Positions 8,479 to 16,867 are shown, counted from the stretch's first letter. The stretch is DNA of 21,043 nt from Seminavis robusta (GCA_903772945.1 CAICTM010001894.1:1-21043); one strand, 5' to 3'. Numbers and translations are program-made. The notes: generated by a model not told the origin, from the letters alone.

Positions 8479-9591
8479 TCACTCCTCGTCGCTGCTGTCG
8501 CTGTCGCTGCTGCTACTGTCACTGCTGTCAACATTATCTGCAGCCGTATCTTCGTCTGGGTCAGTATTCGCCTTCAATTCTTCATCAGCCCCAGGATCTT
8601 CTTCATCTGAGCCTACATCACTGCTGCTTCCAAAGGTGAAGGGTTTCCTCTTGGTAGCATCACTGGACGGATCGCCAATGCTCGTTTCTTCTTCCTGTTT
8701 TGTTGTGACTTTCGTGCTTTCGTTGGTGGCATCTGCATCTTCATCCTTCTTGCTGCTGCTTAGATTCTCTCCTTCTTGACTATTAGAAGTAGTAGACGTC
8801 CCAAAAGCAAGCGGTGACCTCTTGTTCATGAGATTGACAGTGACTCCATTGGTTGTCTCAGTTCCATCCCTGGCCACAATCTTGGTGTCCTCGGTTGTGT
8901 CTTGTGCAGCTTCCTCAGTGTCACCTGCTTTGCTTAGCGACTGGGCCTTGCCTTTCTGGTGAGTACTGTTATTGCTGGCACTATCAGTATGATTGGTAGC
9001 ATTGGTGTCTTGGCTGAATGCGATTAGATCATTGAGGACACTGTCAAGTAGGTTGTTGAGGTGCGTGGCCGTCTCATTGATAAGCTGATCTGTGATCTCT
9101 TCACCCGTGGCATTGATGGTAGTGTTGTTGTTTGCCATGACCACCATCAGCAGACTGCCTGTACTACCGTTTGTCATGTTTGTCATGTTCATGGTAGTGA
9201 AGATTGGATCCATGTCTTCTTCAGTTTCCTCGCTGCTGTCCGAGTCATCTTCAATCTGAATGAGATCCAAGGCTTCCATAGTCAGAATGACCTCCCCCAA
9301 GATTTCCTGACAAGTTCCCTCCCATTGAAACTTGCTAACCAGTGCCAATTCACAAAACAACCCCGAAGCACAATCCTCATGTCCTGCACAAGGCTCTGAC
9401 AAGCCGTGTCGTGTGGCAGTCTCTTTGGCATTCCTAATATTATTCGTGTCCTTATTGTCATTGTGTTGCGAACGGAGAGCTCTCCATTCCAAGCCGCTCG
9501 TGGCGCCATCTGCCAATGACAAGGTCCAAAGCAGACAAACAACTACCGAAATGGACCCTACGCAATACATGTAAGATCTTTGCCGTATCAT
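8479..9591 (-). CDS. Secreted acidic Ser/Asp-rich protein with RXL site
   Basis: The start is the ATG at 9591 (A at -3); the frame extends further only to a TTG at 9609. It encodes 370 residues. Residues 1-29 are a clear signal peptide (basic start, then VVVCLLWTLSLADG). RAL at 37-39 fits the RXL processing motif described for diatom silaffin-like wall proteins. Four cysteines (68, 74, 80, 94), in the pattern C-x5-C-x5-C-x13-C with DCASGLFC, form a small disulphide-type module. The middle is rich in N-glycosylation sequons (NMT, NGS, NTT, NAT, NHT, NST). Two related segments, KRSPLAFGT and KRKPFTFGS, each precede an acidic stretch. The tail is a run of Ser/Asp ending DSSDEE, which could be phosphorylated as in silacidins. 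A wall, matrix or adhesive role is inference. No exact family is recognised. Confidence 0.75.
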   Translation of the reverse strand: MIRQRSYMYCVGSISVVVCLLWTLSLADGATSGLEWRALRSQHNDNKDTNNIRNAKETATRHGLSEPCAGHEDCASGLFCELALVSKFQWEGTCQEILGEVILTMEALDLIQIEDDSDSSEETEEDMDPIFTTMNMTNMTNGSTGSLLMVVMANNNTTINATGEEITDQLINETATHLNNLLDSVLNDLIAFSQDTNATNHTDSASNNSTHQKGKAQSLSKAGDTEEAAQDTTEDTKIVARDGTETTNGVTVNLMNKRSPLAFGTSTTSNSQEGENLSSSKKDEDADATNESTKVTTKQEEETSIGDPSSDATKRKPFTFGSSSDVGSDEEDPGADEELKANTDPDEDTAADNVDSSDSSSSDSDSSDEE

Positions 9592-10335
9592 TGTTCTGTT
9601 CAATAACAAGTTTATCCTTCGGCTGCTTCTATCGCGCTTTATTCGATTCTAGCTACGGTAGCTACTCGTACCGGGTAGCACTTGCCCGGTCTGCAGCACA
9701 TTCGCATAGACTGCTTGGCCTTCTGACAGATGAGAGATCCTTCTTGCAAGATTCTCTCAAGCATCTGGTGAGCCAGCACGAAAAGACTCGGATGATGATA
9801 CCTTACTTTCACTGCTTAGCTGGCTTTCATTTCATGTCCAAGCACCCGGCAGCACCTGCCTATCTGTAATATCTAGCTAGCTATAGCTATAGTAGGTGCA
9901 GGACGGCCCAAGGGTAGCAGGAACTGCAATGAACGGAGATAGGGGTTTTTAGGGTAGGGAAGTTGTCTACGGAAACAGGCGAGGGGCCAGGCTTAGTTAG
10001 CTAGGCAATGAACCCATTGATATGCAAAGGTTTACTTCATTGTTACTACCACTGGCGCGCCAAAAACTGAAGGTGCTGCGTCCTTGCGTCTTCGGCATCG
10101 AAGACGGCTCGATCATCAAGGGGAGCAGTACAATGAATGCATTGATATTAATTAATAAAACGTTTCCTTAATATTTAACTGTTACCTACAACCACTGGCT
10201 CAGCCTGAAGGGGCTGCGGTCACTGTGTTTGAGATCAAGTAAGTCATCATCTTTCATTTTTGCTTGTCTCACCCACCGAGCGCCCATCTTCATTCTAAAC
10301 AACCAGAGGATCCAATAGACACCGCAGGACAGGGC
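9592..10335. other. Upstream region of the acidic secreted gene, with a diverged repeat
   Basis: This interval lies upstream of the minus-strand gene starting at 9591 and downstream of the one ending at 10336. It contains CTAGCTAG/CTATAGCTATAG short repeats near 9873-9893 and a diverged direct duplication (10006-10083 and 10131-10222). An AT-rich patch with ATTAATTAATAAAA lies within the second copy. No TATA box can be assigned with confidence and no gene was seen. Confidence 0.5.
10006..10222. repeat. Diverged direct duplication
   Basis: Copy one (10006-10083) and copy two (10131-10222) share, in order, CAATGAA, CATTGATAT, GTTAC, ACCACTGGC, CTGAAGG and GCTGCG. Copy two carries an AT-rich insertion in the middle. 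The order and spacing of the shared blocks make chance unlikely, but overall identity is moderate. Confidence 0.5.
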
Positions 10336-10911
10336 TTAATCTTTGCTTCCATCATCACTATCATCACTATCGTCGCTGCTGTCGCCACTCCTTCCAAATC
10401 TACCAAATGGACCGCCATTTCTACCTCCACCTCCACCTCCATTTCCACCTCCATTTCCACCTCCTCCAAATGGAGGTGGACCTCGTCCAAATGGAGGTGG
10501 ACCTCCACCTGGTGGTCCGTCAGGAAATTTGGCCATCGAGGCCATCAACACACTCATCTCTGATTGGGCACTATCAATGGCATCTTGGGCGTCTTCCAAC
10601 GTGTCGGCGTCCGCTGCAGTAGTAAGCAATGCGTCAATCTTGGTCAAATTTTGCATGATTTCCGGAGGACTTGGTAGGTCAAGCCTGGACCCACCACCAC
10701 CCGGCGGTCCAAAGGGGTTGACCATGCCACCATTTGGAGGTCCTTGTCCTCCGGAACCACCATTGGGGAATGGTGGGAAACCACCAGTTGGAGGTGGCCC
10801 CTGAAGCTTGCGAAGATTAGATTTCGTCTGGACATTGTCTTCTTCTTCGGATGCAGCTACAAGCAAGGCAGCTTGAAGGAAAAGGAGGCTGAGGGCACTG
10901 GGGAGTTTCAT
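10336..10911 (-). CDS. Secreted Pro/Gly-rich protein with RXL site and acidic tail
   Basis: 191 residues from an ATG at 10911. A signal peptide spans residues 1-20 (LSLLFLQAALLVAA). A short acidic pro-like segment follows, then RKL at 34-36 followed by QGPP. LRKLQ right after a signal peptide fits the diatom RXL processing site. The body has a Pro/Gly/Phe-rich block (about 38-78), a helical, cysteine-free segment with one NLT sequon (about 80-125), and a second Pro/Gly block that becomes nearly pure Gly/Asn. The C-terminus is an acidic tail with repeats of DDS. The Gly block is encoded by CCACCTCCATTTCCA-like repeats, so its length is probably polymorphic. It lies about 745 bp from the other secreted acidic gene, on the same strand and with the same layout. 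An extracellular structural role in wall or mucilage is inferred. No named family recognised. Confidence 0.75.
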   Translation of the reverse strand: MKLPSALSLLFLQAALLVAASEEEDNVQTKSNLRKLQGPPPTGGFPPFPNGGSGGQGPPNGGMVNPFGPPGGGGSRLDLPSPPEIMQNLTKIDALLTTAADADTLEDAQDAIDSAQSEMSVLMASMAKFPDGPPGGGPPPFGRGPPPFGGGGNGGGNGGGGGGRNGGPFGRFGRSGDSSDDSDDSDDGSKD

Positions 10912-11579
10912 ATTGGTAGCTCTGTTGCACTCGAGTGGGATTGAATATTATGATCAAACAGAGAGACTTAGCTTTCTATTTTATGATCAAACAGAGAGAG
11001 AGAGAGAGACAGAGAGAGAGGGATCGATCCACTTGGCCATTGAATATCCGTTTCCCTTGGGGAATATCTTTTCGAGGTCCAGGATGTTCGTGATGGCAGC
11101 ATCTGGCGGGAGGTGCCCTGCTTTCCCTTCTATGAACCTTCGTCGTGATCATAGGATAGCAAAAGCTAACAAAATAAAGGCACCCCTTCCTATAAAGTAA
11201 AGCCTGGATCTATGAAATCCTTTCGTGATCACCCAAGCAAAAAGTTGCACAGCTTATCCGGATACAGAACTACTGTAAACCACACTTGAAGTACAGTACT
11301 AGTAATTAAGTGGGTCGGAGTGAAAAATGACTTAGGTAATGACCGCGTTTGGTAAACAAGATATAGGATTTGTTAGAACCATTAGTTAGTACGTACCGTA
11401 CACAGAGTACTGCGTACGTGAGCTACTATGGACTTGGTTGAATTGTCCTTTAATTAATTTTCCCACCCTCGAAAGCTGATTGCCGACCACCGGAAGGAGA
11501 TTTTCCTTTCCCATACAAAAGGTTATGTACAATTCTACGTGAGGCGTAATCCGAACTACGGTTCGGCTTTTTCTCGACT
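10912..11579. other. Upstream region of the Pro/Gly-rich gene
   Basis: Contains a duplicated 19-mer, TTATGATCAAACAGAGAGA (10948-10966 and 10981-10999), running into a GA microsatellite (about 10991-11020). Further right, CTTTCGTGATCACCCAAGCA at about 11219-11238 resembles a segment near 17939. Short GTACGTACCGTAC-type palindromic repeats lie near 11389-11420. No gene was recognised. Confidence 0.5.
10991..11020. repeat. (GA)n microsatellite
   Basis: A purine GA run with one CA interruption, immediately upstream of the minus-strand secreted-protein gene and attached to the second copy of a duplicated 19-mer. GAGA tracts can be regulatory in promoters, but that is not shown here. Confidence 0.8.
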
Positions 11580-11587
11580 GACTCTAT
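11580..11587. repeat. Target-site duplication GACTCTAT (left)
   Basis: The 8-bp GACTCTAT directly abuts the left TIR. An identical 8-bp sequence abuts the right TIR at 16868-16875. A perfect 8-bp duplication is the hallmark of hAT-type insertion. Confidence 0.85.
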
Positions 11588-11667
11588 TAGGGTTCGCTAA
11601 CCAGTAGTTTTGGTTATTGGTTTTGGTTACTGGTTGATTGGTTAATAACCAGTCGGATCAACCAAAA

Positions 11668-11672
11668 CCACT
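11668..11672. repeat. Target-site duplication CCACT (left of LTR-like element)
   Basis: CCACT lies immediately before the first long direct repeat and again (16166-16170) immediately after the second. A 5-bp duplication fits integrase-mediated insertion of an LTR element. Confidence 0.7.
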
Positions 11673-12202
11673 CAATAAGTTTCAAGAAGGTTCAGTTCCA
11701 ATACTCAAGTAGTGGACTGGGCCTCGCTAGAGCCCTTCCTCAGGAACAGCGGTAGTCAGGCAGCAAGGGAGCCTTGTCGTGCCTCAGGAGTGTTCCAACA
11801 CCTCCAGTAGGCACCAAACCAAGGACTTGGTCCTGTCAGTCAGACTGGAGGGCCAGCAGAGCTCTCTGCTGGGCCCTTTTGGGCCAGCTCTCCTCAGGAG
11901 CTGGGAGCCTTCGTTATTCAATCGTGCAGTGGCAGTCTGGGAACAGTACTATCTGCTACCTCCTACTGCTTCTGCCCGGCCTCAACAGGATAGGAATCAA
12001 CTGCTGCGGTATCAAAGGGGCTACAAGCTAATCAGGATCGGTCTCAATCTTTCGTACTATTTTCTTACCTATGTTTTAAGGACGATCCTTTCTTGCTGCT
12101 TTGCTGGGAGATAAGCCAACTGCGCGTGCTGGAGTTGTAGGCCAGCATAGCTGTTGGAGCTATCCCAGAGGAATCCAGAGCTCTCGCTCCTAAAAGTTAT
12201 CG
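11673..12202 (-). repeat. Long direct repeat (LTR-like), copy 1
   Basis: 530 bp, about 98% identical to 15635-16165. Differences include single substitutions near 11760, 11840, 11846 and 11947 and a small cluster at about 12070-12080. It contains four consecutive hairpins at 11822-11905. Open frames of 85 and 111 codons occur in both copies but shift at the variable cluster, so coding is doubtful. Confidence 0.9.
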
Positions 12203-12632
12203 CTCCCCACGAGTGCGTATGGATTCGCTCTCATGGGTCTGCCACGATGTACGATTAGTTACTAACTAAGTATCTACAAACTCTCCCCATGAACGAAACA
12301 TCCATGGGCCACTCAGCATCGACTGCTAGTGGAACACAATGTGAGATTGGAGATCTCACAGGTGGAGGGATTTGCATGGTTGGTCGGTTGCTGGACCAAA
12401 GGTAGGCGCAAATGGATTGCGTGCTTCATCAGCATGACCAGACTCGGAAGGTATCGGCGGTGCTGGTTGCTATCATAGCTGTTGTTTGTTTTCTTCATAT
12501 GTAGACAAATATTGTGGCTTTGCCACAGGCGGAGTTCAGCGGCGGCAAGCCCTCAGTGGAGCGGCCTTCTTGCCCCGCAATCATGTCCCTTGATGGATGG
12601 GATGGATGGGCTGTACCAGACAGGGACGTAGT
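12203..12632. other. LTR-proximal non-coding segment
   Basis: Between the first long repeat and the broken ORF chain. It contains the purine run (minus strand GTGGGGAG) next to the repeat, a 15-bp palindrome TTAGTTACTAACTAA (12255-12269) and a second minus-strand CATGGGGAGAG purine run near 12283-12293. No gene recognised. Confidence 0.5.
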
Positions 12633-14283
12633 CTAGTTGCCCGTCCGAAAATCCAGGGGCGTCACCGGGATTGGTCCATTGCCATGCACTAATGCTATGG
12701 CAGCCAGCTTTGGGGTAGAAAGCATGGTGGCGGTCAGCTTCTGGGAAGGCGACACCATGGCAGTCAGCTCCTGGGTAGGAGACACCAAAGCTGCCTTGGT
12801 CAAAGGTGCTTGCTGTGGTTGCTCCCCATGGATTCCACCAAGAGCAGAGGGTATCTGAGGGGTGGGCCTCCTGGCAAATGGACTGGTGATGGTTGGACCA
12901 AGGCTGGTCCTATCCAAAGACAACGGCACCTCATTGGGTACGAGTCTTGTGGCATTGGCTGTGCCATAGGTTGGTGGTTCTGTAGGGAGCAGGCTGGGAA
13001 CCTTGGGTGTCACTGTGGGTGATGGAGCACTAGGTCTCCTGCCAATGTTGGTTGTGGTGGGACCCTTGTGTGCTCTGTGTCTTGGAGCAGGTTGCTTGGG
13101 GGTCACCACAGTGTGGGTCTGCTCATATGCTCTTGGTTGTAGAGCTGACTGAGTGGGAGCCACACTTGGTCTATTTGGTTGTGCAACTGGAATGTTGTTG
13201 GTGCCAGCTCTGGAAGCTGGTTGCTTGCTGGCTGGAGGTTTTGCCATCATGATCTCCCCAGAGGTTGGATGACTACTAGGGCTGGCACGCTCGATAATCT
13301 CCCCAGCATCCAACGATGGATGGGCACCAGCGAGGGCGTGCGAGGGTGTGGCACTGGGCAGCTGGTGGCTCGTAGCTGGGACACACAGAGGTCGTGTGAC
13401 AGACAACTCCCCACAAGCTAGCTTGGGAGATGGAGCCGTGGCTACATTGGTGGGCAGCTGGTTGGTGGCCAAGAGGGCATCAGTCAATCGAGTGGCATCT
13501 TGCTGCTGCTTCTTTGGGCTGTGGAGCCATTGGGTACCAATAGCGCTGTCACCAGTCGGCTTGTGGACGCCATCAGCACTGCCCATGGCTGACAGTGGAG
13601 TGGCATTGGTCTCCCCATGAACTGATGGTGTCAAAGCAGGTGTAGTTGCTGTGACAGGTGGCCTAGCAGCTACCACGACCAAGGCGTCCAGTTGAGTTGC
13701 CAGTTGGTCCTTCAGGGCGATGAACTGAGCTTCCATCTTTCGTTTGAAGGTTCCGTGATCAGCTCTCATGTCTTGCTTGAATGATTCGTGATAAGCTCTC
13801 ATGAGGTCGAGTTGTCGAGCAACGGTGGCCTGTTGTGGATCAGCATGTCTTTCATGGCTGGGGTATAAATGAGATCTGGGTGACAACTGGAGCTGTCAGG
13901 AGACAGCTCTGAAATCTCCCCATCACCCAGCTGGTGGTTGGTCCTACCATAGGCCATGGGTGCCGGCCTCTTCTCAAGGATGTCGAAGGGTAATGTGCAT
14001 GCGTCTGGTGGGAACACTGTTGACACAGGTGGTGCCGGTGTCTTCTCAAGAATGTCAAAGACGGATTTGTATTCATCTGGTGGTGGCACTGGTGGCTGTG
14101 TGTCCCGATACTGGTGGCGGTAGGCTAGGTTGCTGTTGCCAGCTCCACCGTGGTGTGTGGGGCGGCACAGGTGTAGCTACCTTGGACTTGTTGGGGACCA
14201 GAGTAGACGTAGTGCCAGCCACGGTCGGAGTAGCCAGGGGCATAAGGGTCACTCACATCGCTGATGACACCATAGAAAGACAT
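12633..14283 (-). pseudogene. Broken ORF chain of the LTR-like element (gag-like?)
   Basis: Three minus-strand frames follow each other and look like one former protein. From the ATG at 14283 a Gly/Tyr-rich segment (SDPYAPGYSDRGWHYVYSG) runs to about 14160. A second frame then carries two copies of an FDILEK-x-PAP motif (about 14090-13960) and ends near 13800. A third frame (first ATG 13802, 389 residues to 12633) opens with a charged coiled-coil-like helix (MRAYHESFKQDMRADHGTF, then Lys/Gln-rich) and continues as a long Pro/Thr/Ala-rich disordered region with recurring GEI/GEL motifs. Introns could explain the frame changes instead of indels, but no clear GT-AG pairs were found. A coiled coil followed by disorder would suit a structural or gag-like protein; no zinc knuckle or enzyme domain is visible, and it may be captured host sequence. 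Confidence 0.4.
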
Positions 14284-15634
14284 AGTGCCTCTTGTTACTG
14301 ACAAAGAAGAGGTGTACCTGCTGTAACGGTGGAAGCACTGGTTTTCAGCTCTTGTAGCGGTAGAATAAGGCTGACTCAACTGTACTTTGGAAACCACAAA
14401 GGATACTTCCAGGGATCTTGGTATGGGGCTAGGAAATTCAAGTTGGTGGTACTTGAATAAGGTAGCCTGTGTACAAGCTCTGGAACAAGCTTCCTGAATT
14501 GCCGTGGTGCTGGGAAGTGGCTTGGTTTGTGGGTATTTTGCCACTGAGGATCCAGGCAACTTTGGGCCAATGAATCTCCCCGCATAAGTTGCTTGTACTG
14601 AAGGTGAGATACCCACTGACTAAACAAGGGATGGCGGATTCACTGGTACCAGTTTCAACCAAGCGAATTGACTGCTTGGTTGGCTCGAGTCGCTCCGAGT
14701 TACTCCTTTCGTGTGCCGGATACGGTAGGTGGCTCCGTACGGAAGATCGCGATTTCACGATTTTCAATGACTCGACCACGTAAACACCTTAAAATGTGAG
14801 CACAAAGCGATTACCGTGGCTGAGCCTGCTTTCAGGACGGAGAACGTTGTCGTATAAGTATGAAACCGGTACGGGAAGCACTCGGATCGGTACGGAAGCG
14901 TTTCGGTCGCGGAAAACTGACTCAGAGCACTCGCAATAAGTACCGAATACTGCACGGATGTTTTGATTGGCTGATCGGCTTCTTGTTCAACGTTCCGCGA
15001 CGGAAACTCGTGACCCTCGAAACTGCACAGGCGGTTGCTGAGAGATAAGCCTCACCACTGCCAAATAAATCACGTAATTGCTGGGAGGACTGCAAAGCGA
15101 TAAGCCCATGCTGGAAAGTGCTGAAAAGAGATAAGCTGCGTACCCGATCAATATATCACACAATTCTTTAAGGGGAACTTCCTCGTAAAAGGATTGTTCG
15201 ATTTCCAAGATTGGTGTGAAAACAATAAGTTTCGAGTGCACTCGGAGACTCACACACCGGTTAAGCTTCTTTCGAGTGAATTGGTTGATTGTGCGAACTT
15301 CGTGTTGTGGATGCTACCACTGCCGTTGTCAATGAGGTTGTTGGGATCTAGAGGTCCTGAAGGCAATGGCTGTGGGCTTTGTGTTGGTCTCGTAGATGGT
15401 AGAGGACCAATGCAAAGCTGCTTGTCGCTCTGGTGAAGACTAGAGCTGTCAGAATTGACCAGAAGGTTGTTGAGTTGGGACTTCAAGATGAGCTTGAGAT
15501 CCTGCTATCAAATTCCAATGAAACCAACTGTAACTGTAGTGTAGCACTGATTGTTGTAATGCGGAGAGCTCCTTGTCAGCCTGGAGACTCTCCTTCCCTT
15601 AAAAACTGCCTGAATTCTATGCGGTCTGTTAATC
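14284..15634. other. Leader-side interior of the LTR-like element
   Basis: No convincing gene. The part around 14690-15010 differs in texture, with CGG/TCG-rich words (GGTACGG, CGGTCGCGG, GTTCCGCGACGG) and an ATTGG box near 14966, as if promoter-like host DNA had been captured. AGAGATAAGC recurs near 15041 and 15125, with CGATAAGC near 15097. Short minus-strand Pro/Ser-rich frames at 15250-15486 lack an ATG. The last bases before 15635 would hold the primer-binding site if orientation is minus. Confidence 0.4.
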
Positions 15635-16165
15635 CAATAAGTTTCAAGAAGGTTCAGTTCCAATACTCAAGTAGTGGACTGGGCCTCGCTAGAGCCCTTC
15701 CTCAGGAACAGCGGTAGTCAGACAGCAAGGGAGCCTTGTCGTGCCTCAGGAGTGTTCCAACACCTCCAGTAGGCACCAAACCAAGGACTTGGTCCTGTCA
15801 ATCAGACAGGAGGGCCAGCAGAGCTCTCTGCTGGGCCCTTTTGGGCCAGCTCTCCTCAGGAGCTGGGAGCCTTCGTTATTCAATCGTGCAGTGGCAGTCT
15901 GGGAACAGTACTATCTGCTACCTTCTACTGCTTCTGCCCGGCCTCAACAGGATAGGAATCAACTGCTGCGGTATCAAAGGGGCTACAAGCTAATCAGGAT
16001 CGGTCTCAATCTTTCGTACTATTTTCTTAACTATGGTAGAAAGGACGATCCTTTCTTGCTGCTTTGCTGGGAGATAAGCCAACTGCGCGTGCTGGAGTTG
16101 TAGGCCAGCATAGCTGTTGGAGCTATCCCAGAGGAATCCAGAGCTCTCGCTCCTAAAAGTTATCG
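15635..16165 (-). repeat. Long direct repeat (LTR-like), copy 2
   Basis: 531 bp, the partner of 11673-12202 at an offset of 3,962-3,963. It includes the same four hairpins (15784-15867). Its outer edge is followed directly by CCACT, the target duplication. In minus orientation it would be the 5' repeat carrying the promoter. Confidence 0.9.
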
Positions 16166-16170
16166 CCACT
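16166..16170. repeat. Target-site duplication CCACT (right of LTR-like element)
   Basis: Identical to 11668-11672. It continues into AACCAGT, a hAT subterminal motif, so the insertion site was within the hAT-like element. Confidence 0.7.
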
Positions 16171-16392
16171 AACCAGTCAATACCACTGGTTATTGGTTGA
16201 TCAACTGATAACCAGTAACCAGTACGTTTTCGACTGGTTGATTTGACTGGTTACTGGTTGATTTTACTGGTTGATTCGACTGGTTATTGGTTGAATCGAC
16301 TGGTTGATTTCGAACTTCGAACTTGCCGTTTCCTCTCATAAATTCGCCAACCAATACTTGAAAAGGGGAACCTCTAGCCTCCGTTTTAACCA

Positions 16393-16662
16393 TTGGTTGA
16401 AATCGACTGGTTATGGGTTTATTCCGAAAAGGAAAAGACAGGAAGTGACAAGGCCGGACAAGACAACGGACAAGACAATGAGGAGCTTGTGGAGGACATC
16501 ACTACTGAAATGATGGAAGAACTTGAGTTTTACTCTAAGGAAGAGGAGAAGGCTGCGGAAGATGAGAGAAAAAGGGCTGCGGCATCCTAGGGTGTGCACA
16601 GGGAACTGCATGGGGTGGAAGCAAACTACACACAAGTCTTGCACTGCATGTTGGGGCCTAGA
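16393..16662 (+). pseudogene. Remnant coding segment inside hAT element
   Basis: Between the two blocks of AACCAGT repeats lies a stretch that reads like the end of a protein. One frame (16393-16590) gives a Glu/Lys-rich acidic helix (EELVEDITTEMMEELEFYS) ending at TAG. A neighbouring frame then gives a Cys/His cluster, C-x3-C-x7-H-x2-C-x2-C (16595-16651), ending in a stop soon after. A frame change near 16570-16590 would join them. The Cys/His cluster recalls C-terminal zinc-binding ends of transposases such as the piggyBac type, but hAT-type ends do not predict this; the origin is unknown. It could be a captured gene fragment. Confidence 0.35.
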
Positions 16663-16734
16663 TAATAACCACTGGTTCAACCAGTGGTTATCGGTTAATC
16701 AACCTATAAATAACCAATAACCAGTGGTTGATCA

Positions 16735-16858
16735 ACCAATAACCAGTAACCAATACCCTAGATTGACTGGTTGAACAATCATTAACCAATAACCAGTACC
16801 CTAGCTTGACTGGTTGAACAACCATTAACCAATAACCAGAACCCTAGTGACTGGTTAG
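16735..16858. repeat. 43-bp tandem repeat at right end of hAT element
   Basis: About three copies of a unit containing TAACCAATAACCAGTACCC, TAG, then TTGACTGGTTGAACAA. The ACCCTAG marker recurs at about 16755, 16798 and 16840. The last copy runs into the right TIR, so the TIR and the tandem unit share their CCCTAG and ACTGGTT words. Confidence 0.75.
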
Positions 16859-16867
16859 CAAACCCTG

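Larger units (their letters stand above)
11673..16165 (-). mobile_element. LTR-like retroelement, non-autonomous, nested in hAT element
   Basis: A 4,493-bp unit bounded by 530/531-bp direct repeats and a 5-bp target duplication CCACT. The repeats differ at about eight bases plus one indel, so insertion is recent. Orientation is probably minus: reading frames run that way, and a purine run GTGGGGAG precedes the downstream repeat on that strand, as a polypurine tract would. In that orientation the base next to the upstream repeat would be the primer site; it resembles no tRNA 3' end, and only weakly the anticodon arm of tRNA-Asn. The ends are CAATAA...TTATCG, a short imperfect inverted repeat, instead of the usual TG...CA. 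No protease, reverse transcriptase, RNase H or integrase was found, so movement would depend on another element's enzymes. Confidence 0.65.
11588..16867. mobile_element. hAT-like DNA transposon, non-autonomous, with nested insertion
   Basis: The left end TAGGGTTCGCTAACCAGT (11588-11605) is the inverted partner of the right end, which reads CAGGGTTTGCTAACCAGT from 16867 inward (16 of 18 match). hAT elements typically have ends starting YAGGG and 8-bp target duplications; both are present. The subterminal regions (11588-11667 and 16171-16867) carry more than twenty AACCAGT/ACTGGTT motifs in both orientations plus TTATTGGTT variants, like transposase-binding subterminal repeats of Ac/Ds elements. 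No hAT transposase was seen. The bulk (11673-16165) is a separate LTR-like insertion; without it and its 5-bp duplication the element is about 782 bp. Alternatives with 8-bp duplications (P, Merlin) have different ends. Confidence 0.8.

Noticed and set aside
10343..10804. 153-codon plus frame rich in Pro
   Set aside because: Antisense shadow of the Gly/Pro codons in the secreted minus-strand protein, which has a signal peptide.
11779..12114. 111-codon plus frame in the long direct repeat
   Set aside because: The matching frame in the second copy diverges at the indel cluster, there is no known domain, and it lies within an LTR-like repeat.
15611..15634. tRNA-Asn-like anticodon-arm sequence (GCGGTCTGTTAATC) next to the second repeat
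   Set aside because: The loop CTGTTAA fits, but the closing pair is T-T and an extra base is needed; too weak to call a primer-binding site.
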